Shown piece by piece: positions 18,123 to 26,454 of a stretch of 64,000 nt of DNA. The notes under the pieces were generated by a model that had not been told where the DNA came from, ran no database searches, and saw only the letters and a program-made list of their open reading frames with translations. The stretch comes from JAGVSR01 sp963750715 (GTDB taxonomy: Bacteria > Pseudomonadota > Alphaproteobacteria > Rhizobiales > Hyphomicrobiaceae): assembly GCA_963750715.1 (NCBI GenBank), contig CAVVRP010000012.1, positions 1 through 64,000 of the forward strand, in the 5' to 3' direction. Positions within the stretch are counted from its first letter, which is position 1. Each line of letters begins with the position of its first letter. Both the position numbers and the translations under genes were made by a program.

Positions 18123-18248
18123 TTGTTTGTCGATGGCGCGCGCAAGGCCGCACTAATCAACTATATACCTGCCGACAAGCTAAAGGAAATGCCCAATCTG
18201 ATCCGTGTCAAGTCCTGCGACCAGCAACGCGCCAAGACATCTGGATGA
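18123..18248 (+). pseudogene. Fragment of an unrecognised gene
   Basis: The frame gives LYGKEVELFVDGARKAALIN, then YIPADKLKEMPNLIRV, and ends at TGA. It reads as real protein but begins abruptly next to the methyltransferase fragment, near 18102. An AAGGAGGT stands four bases before a TTG at 18123, which could start a 41-residue product; it may equally be part of the lost coding sequence. I cannot name the family. Confidence 0.4.
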
Positions 18249-18493
18249 CGTGCTCGTTATCCGTGCGGGCTGCAGCTGTTGTATTCGCTAAGCTCCGGCT
18301 TCATCCGTTACTGACCCGAAGCGGAAGAAGTCACGTACACGCACCATGGCCAAGCCACCCGGGCCAATCAACCCTGACTGGCATGCGGAATGGATTGCCA
18401 GCGTGATCTCCTTGCTCGTTTCGTCGATATAGATGTGTAAGGCTTTGGTATCTTGTCGCTCATGACAGTGGAGTCTACCCCGGCAGCGGGAGC
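18249..18493. other. Intergenic stretch, no gene seen
   Basis: About 245 bases upstream of the secreted-protein gene at 18494. The promoter of that gene is expected here; no clear boxes were identified. Confidence 0.4.
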
Positions 18494-19633
18494 ATGAAAA
18501 AGCCTTCGACGGTGTTGAGCCTGAAGCTGAACACAACCCTTGCTCTCGCGCTCGCCCTCACGCCGCCGGGGCTCGATCCGGCCAATATTGGCGGTCTCGG
18601 CTTCACTATTCCTGCACGCGCCCAGCCCGCCGAGCTGACCAGCGCGCAGTCGGATGCACTTGCCGCGTACAACAAGGCCGTGCGCGCCTTTAAGGCGATC
18701 CTGGCCCAGCGGCGCGCGCAGATCGACGCCAAACAAAAGCTGCCGAACCTGCCGGGGCAGGCCGTCTACCTCGCCCGCATCAAGGTGATGAGCACCTACA
18801 AGGACCTCACCGACGCGCTGCCGTCGCACATCGGCCGGCCCAACAAGTTTGGCGTTCCGCCGGCGTACTTCGACGCCGACATCGAGCCGCTCGTCGAGGA
18901 GTACGCCGCACTCTTCCGCATCATGCAGGCGTCACCCACCAACGCGCAAAGCTCCGATACGCCGTTCAAAGACGTGGTTGACCTCGGCACGGCGATCGCG
19001 CGCGCCAAGGGCGTCGATGCAGCAACCGCCGAAGCGGCAGGCCGCATCAGCCTCGGGCTGTTCTTCGCCGAGACGGACGGCCGTCAGAACATCGGCAACG
19101 CGCGGTCCAACAAATACAACGGCAGCCTGCAAACGGGTACGTCTGAAGATCGATACGGCCGGAGGAAGTGGGCGGTAATCAAGAGAGAGGTCGCGACGCT
19201 CGATCCTGCGGTGGCCGCCCGCGACGACAAGGAAGGGGCGCGGGCGGCCAAGCTGGACCAGCGGTACAATCACTGGACCGCGGTGCGCAATGGCCTGATG
19301 AACGCGCACGCAGACCTCTTCCCGCAGATTCCGGCGATCATGAAGATGCTCCCCGATGAGATCGATCAGATGAAGTTGTTCGAGCTCATCCAGATCATCC
19401 CAACCCCGACGCAGGCCGCCCTCAAGTCGGACAACTTCGCCAACTATAAAATTTCAGATGCTACGATCATGGGATACCTGCGTAACAACAGCGTCTTCAC
19501 CTTCGGCAAAACCGACCGGGCCAAGACCTCCGCCACCTTCCGCGAAATCCTCGATGCGATGTGGCTCTTCAACGACAAATTCGAACGCGCGAGGACCAAG
19601 TTCAAGGCGATCAAGCAAGGGATGGCCGAGTAG
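18494..19633 (+). CDS. Secreted protein of unknown function
   Basis: The 379-residue protein has an N-terminal signal sequence (Lys pair, then LALALALTPP) with possible cleavage after ARA/AQ near 43. The middle holds ISLGLFFAETDGRQNIGNAR (about 188-207) and the end YLRNNSVFTFGKTDRAKTSATF. The AETDG stretch and the C-terminal pattern faintly resemble the protein encoded at 44134-45357 (YALETSG, YWRNTIVRGKTAS), so both may belong to one family with a transglycosylase-like core. That link is my inference from short similarities. The start ATG follows GGGAG. It stands alone on its strand. Confidence 0.65.
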   Translation: MKKPSTVLSLKLNTTLALALALTPPGLDPANIGGLGFTIPARAQPAELTSAQSDALAAYNKAVRAFKAILAQRRAQIDAKQKLPNLPGQAVYLARIKVMSTYKDLTDALPSHIGRPNKFGVPPAYFDADIEPLVEEYAALFRIMQASPTNAQSSDTPFKDVVDLGTAIARAKGVDAATAEAAGRISLGLFFAETDGRQNIGNARSNKYNGSLQTGTSEDRYGRRKWAVIKREVATLDPAVAARDDKEGARAAKLDQRYNHWTAVRNGLMNAHADLFPQIPAIMKMLPDEIDQMKLFELIQIIPTPTQAALKSDNFANYKISDATIMGYLRNNSVFTFGKTDRAKTSATFREILDAMWLFNDKFERARTKFKAIKQGMAE

Positions 19634-19746
19634 CTCCATGCCAATATCCGACGACGTCCGCTATGCCACGCGCAAGTTTGCTCGTCGGAATGGATGAGGC
19701 GCTGAAGATGACGGAGAAAAACCGTTTCAACGATAAGAAAACGTTC

Positions 19747-19971
19747 TCAATCTTCATGTGGCGTCCGCCGCAGCCCGTCGCGGACGTCGACACAATGCAG
19801 CCGGCGCTCGTCTACGAGGATCCGTGCGAGCCAATCGACCAGGGGGGCGAGAAGATACGCAAGCGTTATTCCGGCCACGAAGGGCAGCAGGATTTCGCGC
19901 AAGAACATTAACGCTGCGACGACGGCCGCGAGCGTCGCGATCCAGAACATGGGAGGTCGTGTTGGTTTCAT
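19747..19971 (-). pseudogene. AI-2E/PurR family permease, N-terminal fragment
   Basis: ATG 19971 opens MKPTRPPMFWIATLAAVVAA, then LMFLREILLPFVAGITLAYL and LAPLVDWLAR, the characteristic first two membrane segments of AI-2E family transporters (normally about 350 residues, eight segments). After about 50 residues the frame leaves the family and ends at 19747. Only the first seventh of the gene remains. Confidence 0.7.
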
Positions 19972-20394
19972 GCAACAATAGTCCGACATTCCCCAGACGA
20001 TAGGAGACTGGGCGGCAGAATTGCCCCAACTTGACGACGAAAATGACAGCAACCACAGTGAGGACAGCGAACACCACGAAGCCGAAGGCATCCAAGACAC
20101 CAATGATGTGTCCGTCCTGGCTGCATTCCTCTCTTGGCCGCTGCGCACTCACCTTTAATCAAAGTTGTACTGTGGCAGTGCACTTGCTGGAAGAACTTCA
20201 TGCCATGGTTTTCGGCGGCGGAGGTGCTTCAGCCATACGAAAATGAAGTCGGCCTTGTCCCAGGACGGCTCGGCGTTACGGCGCTTAAGAGCGCATTTGT
20301 TGTGAACGCCGATGTGGCTCTTTAATCCGGGCATTCCCCACCATCCGATTTTGTGACAGGGCCGACATCGTCAGCTCGACCTGCCGCGGCGGCG
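19972..20394. other. Intergenic stretch with doubtful ORF
   Basis: About 420 bases. On the minus strand near 20000-20110 a frame reads FGFVVFAVLTVVAVIFVVKL, which could be one membrane segment of a lost gene. Nothing else was seen. Confidence 0.35.
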
Positions 20395-20811
20395 TCATGG
20401 AGTTTGCACAAATTCGCTCACGCTCCAGGCATTGCCGTCCTTGCTCAGCCGCAGTTTCGCGGTGATCGGCTGAATGCCGGCCGTCTCGGAATCAACGCGA
20501 TAGACATACCCGATCACATCTGCGGACACAGGCTTAGTTTCAGCCAGGGTGATATTGACGCGCGGCTTGTCCTTGGCGGGCTCTTTCATTCCGGCGGCCT
20601 CAATCTGCTGCAATTCCCCGTCGAGCCTTGCCTTCGCCGCACCGCTTGCGAGCTTGGCGGCCCCCGCGACGTTGTCTTCCACGAAATACGCTCGAATGAA
20701 CTGATCGGCGGCCGCGCTGGCCTCCGGAGGTGCCTTGGAGCACGCCGCCATAAGCAACGCGATGCCGATGAAGACTACGGCGCAGGAGCGCCCTTTCGAC
20801 AGCCCCGGCAC
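20395..20811 (-). CDS. Putative lipoprotein
   Basis: The product (138 residues from GTG 20811, which has AGGAAG just upstream) starts with a hydrophobic stretch AVVFIGIALLMAAC. The lipobox LMAAC marks the Cys near residue 25 for lipidation. The mature part is small and soluble (AADQFIRAYFVEDNVAGAAK, then ITAKLRLSKDGNAWSVSEF), suggesting a DUF4878-like beta fold often found in short lipoproteins that are membrane-anchored on the periplasmic side. A longer in-frame ORF to 20982 would place the signal internally and is unlikely. Function is unknown. Confidence 0.65.
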   Translation of the reverse strand: MPGLSKGRSCAVVFIGIALLMAACSKAPPEASAAADQFIRAYFVEDNVAGAAKLASGAAKARLDGELQQIEAAGMKEPAKDKPRVNITLAETKPVSADVIGYVYRVDSETAGIQPITAKLRLSKDGNAWSVSEFVQTP

Positions 20812-21082
20812 GAACTTCCTCAGGCGTTCTCGCTCAACATTGTCGATTAATTCGTTCTTAGTGACTGCATTACTGTGCAGAGTTTTCGCCTGGTCCGCAG
20901 TCACTGCCTGTCCTCCAATCGTGAGCAATAAGGCGGTAATAGTAGCATTGTCTGACCCAATGTGCTCGGGCCGACTACGCATTCGTATGCCGCTTTGAGT
21001 CTTATCAATCGCACAGCTCGACGGGCGACGATCGTCGAAAGGGCTAAGAGAGCGAGCAGCACCAGCGCCATCGCATTATCGT

Positions 21083-21466
21083 TCAAACGTCTCGCAGCTG
21101 CTTCATGGACAAGACATAGGTCATCAGCATGAATGCGGCCCAGTGCAGCGCCCGCGTCCAGATCAGCGCCCGCCGTTGTTCGAAGGTGCGCGCGGCCGCG
21201 CTGAGCATTGAAAAGCCCATCCATGCGAGGACGCCACCGCCCGCCACCATGAAGGCGTCGAGGGACACGCCGAATAGGTGCAACAATTGGGTGCCGATGA
21301 GCGCGGCGATCATGAGAATCAGCACCATCGCCACCGCGGCCTTGGTGGCATCCGCCAACTGCTCGGTGCGAGAACGGCCGGCCTCGATCCGCGCGAACAT
21401 CGCGCCACAGACCGCGGGGTTGACCAGCGACAGCACTGTTATGATGGCCTGTAGGTGCTCTTTCAT
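21083..21466 (-). pseudogene. MarC family membrane protein, truncated
   Basis: The first about 90 residues follow the MarC/UPF0056 pattern (ITVLSLVNPAVCGAMFARIE, a hydrophobic second segment, then FMVAGGGVLAWMGFSMLS). MarC proteins normally have about 200 residues and six segments. Here the family sequence ends after the third segment and an unrelated tail leads to a stop at 127 residues. The gene is probably non-functional. Confidence 0.65.
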
Positions 21467-21512
21467 ATCCAGCTACCGCACGACGTGAGAGGGCGAGACA
21501 CACATCATTGAA

Positions 21513-21651
21513 CTACCGCATCCAGCCGATGCCGCCGCCCATGATGAACAGGATTCCGGGCTTGCTCTCTAGTGCGCGAGCGATGGGAGCGACTGTGGCA
21601 GACCGAGACCATGGCGAATGCGAGGATCATGTACGCCTTCTTCATCTGCAT
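21513..21651 (-). pseudogene. Start of a second arylsulfatase gene, broken
   Basis: ATG 21651 opens a signal-like MQMKKAYMILAFAMVSV. After a one-base frame change the sequence reads ATVAPIARALESKPGILFIM, then GGGIGWMR and TAG. This matches the N-terminal KPNILFIMGDDIGW motif of sulfatases, in which the Asp pair binds calcium; here it is GG. The rest of the gene is absent. It lies just past the intact sulfatase on the same strand, so it is likely the debris of a tandem paralogue. Confidence 0.6.
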
Positions 21652-21673
21652 GTTCAATTCCACTTGATGCGCT

Positions 21674-21706
21674 CGGGCCGCCCCCCATGAGTTTGGAGGC
21701 GGCCCG
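21674..21706. terminator. GC-rich hairpin after arylsulfatase gene
   Basis: A perfect 9-bp stem (cgggccgcc / ggcggcccg) with a 15-base loop lies 20 bases beyond the sulfatase stop on the minus strand. There is no T-run. It probably stabilises or helps end that transcript. Confidence 0.5.
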
Positions 21707-21726
21707 GCATCTGTTGTATGCGTGGG

Positions 21727-23280
21727 CTACTGCTTACTAACGTTGCTCATGACGGATTCCATCACGCGGTCGAGGTTGAAGCTGCCGGGCTTCTGGCGTG
21801 GTGGAAACTCCTTGAAGCTCTGTAGCCACTGTCCGACATAGGCGCCTGCCGGAGCCATGACAAACATCCGATCGAGGTACCAGCGCTGATAGCCCATGGC
21901 ATGTTCCTCCTCGGCGCGTTCGAAGGGATCCATCCGCAGATTGGTAAGCATGGGCGCACGCAGGGTCACGAAAGGCTCCTGCCACACCTTGAGACCCACA
22001 CCATCTTGTCTCAGGAAAGTGATCTTCCAGTTCTCGTAGCGCAGGGCCGCGACGCTCCCATCGTCGGTCCAGTAGATGAACTCCTTGCGCGGCCACTCGC
22101 CCTGGCCCTTCAGCGCCGGACCCAGATCGTAGCCGTCCAGATGCACTTTGTAGGTTATGTCGCCGATCTTGCGGCCCTTGAGGAGGTCTTCCTTGGCGGT
22201 GGTGTCTCCGGCGGCAGCGACCAGCGTCGTCATCATGTCCTCGTGTGCGCCGACCTCGTTGATGACCGTGCCTGGCTTGATGACGCCCGGCCATTTGATC
22301 AACGTGGGCACTCGATAGCCGCCCTCCCACTGCGTGTTCTTCTCGCCGCGGAACATGGTCGTGCCGCCGTCCGGCCAGGTGAAGGTCTCGGCACCGTTAT
22401 CGGTCGAGTACATCACGATGGTATTATCTTCGAGGCCCAGTTCCTTAAGCTTCGCCAACACCTGGCCGACATTCGCATCATGCTCGACCATACCATCGGC
22501 ATAGATGCCAAGGCCTGTCTTGTCCTCTGATTCCTTCTTCAAGTGCGTGAAGATGTGCATGCGGGTGGAGTTCCACCAGATGAAGAACGGCTTATCGTCC
22601 TTCTTGGCCCGCTCCATGAAGTCGAGGGCCTTCACCGTCACTTCCTCGTCGATCGTCTCCATGCGCTTGCGCGTCAGCGGACCCGTATCCGTGATGCGGC
22701 CGTCGGCGAAGCTATGTATGACACCACGCGGGCCGAACTTCTTCTTGAACTCGGGGTTCTTCGGATAGTCAGGGTTTTCCGGCTCTTCCTCGGCGTTCAA
22801 ATGGTAGAGGTTGCCAAAGAATTCGTCGAAGCCGTGGTTGGTGGGCAGCATCTCGTCGCGGTCGCCCAAATGGTTCTTGCCGAATTGTCCGGTCACATAG
22901 CCCTGCGCCTTGAGCAGAGTTGCGATGGTCGGGTCTTCCTTCTTCATGCCCTCGGGCGCCCCCGGCAGTCCAACCTTGGTGAGGCCCGTCCGGATCGGCG
23001 ACTGTCCGGTAATGAAAGCGGCGCGGCCCGCCGTGCAGCTCTGCTGGCCATACCAATCGGTGAAAAGCGCGCCTTGCGCCGCAATGCTGTCGATGTTGGG
23101 CGTCTTGTGGCCCATCATGCCGCGGTTATAGGCGCTGGTGTTGAATTGGCCGATGTCGTCGCCCCACATGACGAGGATATTGGGCTTCTTGTCTTGCGCG
23201 CTCGCAGCGTTAGGCGCGAGTGCAGTCGCGACCACGGCGAAAACCGCAAAGGCAGGTCTCGCGAGAAACATTCGACACAT
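21727..23280 (-). CDS. Periplasmic arylsulfatase
   Basis: The 517-residue enzyme hydrolyses sulfate esters. A signal peptide (ending near ASA, residue 28) exports it. The catalytic motif CTAGR at 82-86 places the Cys that is converted to formylglycine. KPNILVMWGDDIG (32-44) carries the calcium-binding Asp pair, FGKNHLGD (about 133-140) the active-site Lys/His, and STDNGAE (about 294-300) further metal ligands. Length and order are normal for the family. An anaerobic-type or FGE-type maturase is needed but is not in this window. It is monocistronic, with AGGAG before the ATG and a hairpin after the stop. The substrate (aryl, choline or polysaccharide sulfate) cannot be told. Confidence 0.9.
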   Translation of the reverse strand: MCRMFLARPAFAVFAVVATALAPNAASAQDKKPNILVMWGDDIGQFNTSAYNRGMMGHKTPNIDSIAAQGALFTDWYGQQSCTAGRAAFITGQSPIRTGLTKVGLPGAPEGMKKEDPTIATLLKAQGYVTGQFGKNHLGDRDEMLPTNHGFDEFFGNLYHLNAEEEPENPDYPKNPEFKKKFGPRGVIHSFADGRITDTGPLTRKRMETIDEEVTVKALDFMERAKKDDKPFFIWWNSTRMHIFTHLKKESEDKTGLGIYADGMVEHDANVGQVLAKLKELGLEDNTIVMYSTDNGAETFTWPDGGTTMFRGEKNTQWEGGYRVPTLIKWPGVIKPGTVINEVGAHEDMMTTLVAAAGDTTAKEDLLKGRKIGDITYKVHLDGYDLGPALKGQGEWPRKEFIYWTDDGSVAALRYENWKITFLRQDGVGLKVWQEPFVTLRAPMLTNLRMDPFERAEEEHAMGYQRWYLDRMFVMAPAGAYVGQWLQSFKEFPPRQKPGSFNLDRVMESVMSNVSKQ

Positions 23281-23743
23281 GTCACCTTCTCCTAAACTCT
23301 AAACGATACGGACTAGCGTGATGTGGGGGACGTCGTGGTGAGGCACTCCGGAACTTACTCAAAGTAGCTCCGCATCCTGACGGTTCTTTTCGGCGCCGTA
23401 CAGGTACCGGATCAACCATTAGGGCCCAAGCCACTAGGCCAGCAGTTCTGGTTGTCAGATGCAAGGGTCTTGCTCCAAGACAACGCGGCGATGTTGTCAC
23501 CGTGCCTCGAACAAGACAGCCCGCCACGGCGGGCTGTGGCACTTGCTCACCGTTCGCTGCGGCGTAGCCTTCTGTCCGTTGGTCGGGCTAGAGTTGCCGT
23601 CACGTACACGTGGTCGGACCAGGCAGTGATGACCCTAGGCTGCGTCACCGCAGCAGTAGGAGGCTCGCGAGCATGCCGCAGAGGGCCGAAAAAGCCGTTT
23701 CGAAGCGGTGAGTGTACATAAGGTTGGTTCCAATCTCCGATTG
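23281..23743. other. Intergenic stretch with a palindromic hairpin
   Basis: No gene seen. A 10-bp perfect inverted repeat (acagcccgcc / ggcgggctgt, two bases apart) lies at 23516-23537; it could be a terminator or a small repetitive palindrome. Confidence 0.45.
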
Positions 23744-24397
23744 TCAAATGGCGGCGTAGGGCCGAAGCCCGATCATGAGGTGGATGCCTTCGGGTTTGCC
23801 GGCATCGTTGTCGTTGAGCAGCAGTTTTGGTTCCTTGGTCAGGAATGGCTTGCCGTTCTTGTCATAGCCGTATGTGGTCCCGCCTGCGGTGCCGACGACT
23901 TGTTCGGGCGGGATGCCATAGACCCGCTGGGAGTAGACACGTACGAAGTCCTGGCCGCCGCCGGTGACGATGAAGGTCTTGTAGCTGTTGGCACGTAGGT
24001 AGCGCATCACCTCCAGCATCGGCTCATATGTGAGTTCCGTGTAAAGCCGGTCCCACCGCGGATGCTTGGCGGTCGCTATCCAGTCTTTCACCTCGGCGCT
24101 GAACTGCTCCACCGACATGCCAGTGAGCGTCGCGGCGAGAATTTTGTAGAGGTCGGGCATCGGGAGCCTCGCGATCGCCTCCCGATTGCCGGATAGCACA
24201 GTTTTGAACGGCTCGACGTTCTTCAACTCGGGCTTCGCCTTCACCACTGCGGGGGGCGCCGATGTTCCACCGATAGGGTTTTCTTTTTTGCCTGCCCGCC
24301 AAACGCGATCAGCGCCTCCTTGGCGCGCCGTGTATCCAAGGCAACAAACAATGCCCTGGATGTCCGGGGACGTGGCCGTCAAAGGCCGCCAGTTCAA
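23744..24397 (-). pseudogene. HAD-superfamily hydrolase lacking both ends
   Basis: The frame contains the middle of a HAD phosphatase: PFKTVLSGNREA, DWIATAKHPRWDRLYTELTY, motif II in FIVTGGGQDF, and RVYGIPPEQVVG. Motif I (FDNDGTLW), which carries the catalytic Asp, is missing and replaced by unrelated sequence. At the C-terminus the frame stops after GIHLMIGLRPYAA, where GNSDGD (motif IV) should follow; a related piece (IGDWNQ) continues in another frame. The gene cannot make an active enzyme. Confidence 0.75.
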
Positions 24398-24557
24398 TAT
24401 CGATATCTCGCCTGATCAGATCATTCAGAATCTGGATTGGTCAGGCATTCCGATTTGGATGAGCTATGCAGAGGCACGTAACGGCCCGGTGAGCCTCTTC
24501 AACGACATCGTCTACTCCAAGATTTCCGGATCGAAAGATTTCGCCACCTCGCGGAGG
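24360..24557 (+). pseudogene. Fragment of an outer-membrane beta-barrel-type protein
   Basis: The plus frame reads MSGDVAVKGRQFNIDISPDQ, then IIQNLDWSGIPIWMSYAEAR and NGPVSLFNDIVYSKISG. The pattern (NLD, then a short hydrophobic run, EARNG, LFxD) is that of an outer-membrane barrel family in rhizobia whose members run to about 250 residues. Both ends are lost. Confidence 0.5.
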
Positions 24558-24693
24558 GGGCGCTTGGCGAACACTTTGTTCCGCGTTCTTGTCCCATTTT
24601 GCCGCCCTTCCCTAAAGGGTCTTGGATCACCCCCCAGAATTGGCAGGCAAATCACGCCGCAAGCACCCGCATCCGGCTATGCCTGCCTGAGTC

Positions 24694-24999
24694 CTACCGG
24701 CGCCACTCTGGGACACCCGCCTGCTCGCAGGTGGTCTGAACACGAATGTCCGTAAAAACAGTGCGGCAGATCTCTTTTTTGAAGTTGGGGTTGTTGCGGA
24801 TCTGGGAGGCTGATGCCTTCAGGCCATATCCACGTGCCACCTCCGCCAGATACTCGTCCTGGCAGTAGGGCGTTGCGATCATCTGGCCATTGACCCGCTG
24901 AAGCCCTCGAACGCAGTCGATGGCGCGAGCAGGTGTTGCAGCGATGATGGCAAGAACAGCGGCTGCGAAGCTAAAGTGCAGTTTGGCCGGGTTGGTCAT
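24694..24999 (-). CDS. Small secreted Cys-containing protein
   Basis: The 101-residue protein has a clear signal peptide (residues 1-26, cleavage after ARA) and a mature domain with four Cys (IDC, PYCQDEYLAEVARGYGL, EICRTVF, TTC), probably forming two disulfides in the periplasm. IRNNPNFKKEICR is a conserved stretch that I recall from small rhizobial secreted proteins of unknown role. A GAGGA site precedes the ATG. It is not in an operon. Confidence 0.7.
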   Translation of the reverse strand: MTNPAKLHFSFAAAVLAIIAATPARAIDCVRGLQRVNGQMIATPYCQDEYLAEVARGYGLKASASQIRNNPNFKKEICRTVFTDIRVQTTCEQAGVPEWRR

Positions 25000-25531
25000 A
25001 GGGTTGTCCTCAGGCGATCGGCGTCCGGTTTGAGACCGCCGGAGCGGTTTGAAAAAATGAGATTATGCATCAAGCGGTGCAAACCCTAACTCAATCCGAG
25101 GATGAACGAGCGGCGTCAGCAGAGGCATCGCGGGCACCGGCCGGCCTTTTTACGGCCATACCGGCGGGCATCAGAGATATTTTGGTTGCTGGCCTGAGAC
25201 TCAGTAGGACGCGCAAGCTTGCCGCTCGGCGGGCAACTTCGGCCTCGGAGATCTCACCATCGGCCACCAGGGCATTGACACACTTCTTGGAAAAAACGTC
25301 TTGGAAAACTTGGGCCCATTTGCCTCATGCACTGCCTCAGTTCGTTGGCTAACACTTCCTGTGAGAACGGCGGCTTCGCAAGGAGCCGCCGTTCTTGTGC
25401 TCGCTCGGCTGGCTAGCCGAGACGGGGGAGAAGGGGCTGGTTGCACTGCAATGAGAACGCTCTGCCCAATGACTTGCCAAGCGTGGTTCGTGGCTTCACT
25501 GTGAGCACGACAAGTAATGCAGGAGGAAAAA
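25000..25531. other. Stretch without a confident gene
   Basis: A minus-strand frame near 25080-25330 reads VFQDVFSKKCVNALVADGEI but has no start codon before an upstream stop, so it looks like the tail of a lost gene. The plus ORF 25065-25352 is probably its shadow. A terminator lies at 25364-25395. Confidence 0.35.
25364..25395. terminator. Terminator-like hairpin
   Basis: A perfect 12-bp stem (agaacggcggct / agccgccgttct) encloses an 8-base loop. There is only a weak T-run on the plus side. It may end transcription from either side. Confidence 0.55.
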
Positions 25532-25723
25532 GTGAACGGCAAGTTGGTGTACATTCTCGCCATTATCGTTTTTTCGGCGCTGCTGGCTTGGTATTTCCTG
25601 CCGTTGCTCAGTACGACAACGCCCACTGCGGTTTCGCCCACTGCTGATGCACCAGCTCTACCAGCTGCTCCAAAACAGCCAGAGAGCCCTGCTGAAACGC
25701 CCGCTCAGCCCGCTACTCCATAG
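25532..25723 (+). CDS. Small membrane-anchored protein with Pro/Ala tail
   Basis: GTG 25532 follows an AGGAGG site by five bases and encodes 63 residues: a short basic start (VNGK), one membrane helix (YILAIIVFSALLAWYFLPLL) and a periplasmic or cytoplasmic Pro/Thr/Ala-rich tail. An in-frame ATG at 25517 overlaps the ribosome site and is unlikely. Similar single-pass proteins occur widely; no function can be assigned. Confidence 0.6.
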   Translation: MNGKLVYILAIIVFSALLAWYFLPLLSTTTPTAVSPTADAPALPAAPKQPESPAETPAQPATP

Positions 25724-25972
25724 CAGCCGAACTTAACAGGGTTGCTCAGATCGGAGTTCAGTACAGCCGGGTTGGCGTTCGCCAACGCGCGATGGAGATG
25801 TGCGCGAAAACGACCCACAGCCTTAGACGAGATCGACAACGCGTCTTTGGGCTTCCACGTCAGCCCTAGCAAATCCTTGATAGTGCGTCGAGAATTCCCT
25901 GTTAATTCTCGCTGCGAGATCTACGAAACCCACAGCCAAACCATTTGCTCCCGTCCCCTCCTAGACGCACAA
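25724..25972. other. Intergenic, no gene seen
   Basis: Convergent region between the small membrane protein and cspA; only the cspA terminator is visible. Confidence 0.5.
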
Positions 25973-25998
25973 AAGCCGCTCTCGGGAGAGAGCGGCTT
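25973..25998 (-). terminator. Terminator of cspA
   Basis: An 11-bp perfect stem (aagccgctctc / gagagcggctt) with loop GGGA lies 26 bases past the cspA stop. On the minus strand it is followed by TTTTG, as in a rho-independent terminator. Confidence 0.8.
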
Positions 25999-26023
25999 CT
26001 GTCTATTCGATCGTTCGAGAGCC

Positions 26024-26233
26024 TTAGGCTGCCTCGATCCGGGCCACCGCCGTCTTGCCGGTGCGGCGATCTTCCTCGGTGTCAAACTTCACCTTCTGGC
26101 CTTCCGTCAGGCTGCTCATGCCAGCGCGCTCGAGAGCGGTCGCGTGCACGAACACATCCTTGCCGCCGCCATCCGGAGCGATGAAACCGAAACCTTTTTG
26201 ATAATTATAAAACTTTACGGTACCCGAGGTCAT
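26024..26233 (-). CDS. cspA: Cold-shock protein
   Basis: The 69-residue protein is a single cold-shock OB-fold that binds single-stranded RNA and DNA. RNP1 is KGFGFIAP (13-20) and RNP2 is DVFVHATAL (26-34). AGGACTCCTA stands just before the ATG. Upstream there is a 220-base gap to lpxD, long enough for its own promoter and a long 5' leader, as is common for csp genes, though I see no defined cold box. A strong terminator follows. In rhizobia there are usually several paralogues, and not all are cold-induced. Confidence 0.95.
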   Translation of the reverse strand: MTSGTVKFYNYQKGFGFIAPDGGGKDVFVHATALERAGMSSLTEGQKVKFDTEEDRRTGKTAVARIEAA

Positions 26234-26454
26234 TAGGAGTCCTTTTTAGGCTGTCAAAAATGCCAACGAGCCAGCAAGCACGCGAACGTACCCGCTAGCT
26301 CTGATTTGTCGATTATTTGGAAGGGGTCTGAACGCGCCCGATTTTCGGGGCTGCGGCCCGTTTGTCCGGCCAAAGTCGATAGCATCACATAGACCACAAA
26401 GGTGGATTTTTCAAGGCGCATTTTGGCAATTCGCGTTAATGCGCGAAAAACGTC
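26234..26454. promoter_or_regulatory. Probable cspA promoter and leader region
   Basis: This 221-base gap separates lpxD from cspA on the same strand. Long untranslated leaders are typical of cold-shock genes. No specific motif can be given. Confidence 0.35.

Noticed and set aside
22543..23295. 250-codon plus-strand ORF
   Set aside because: Antisense shadow of the arylsulfatase gene.
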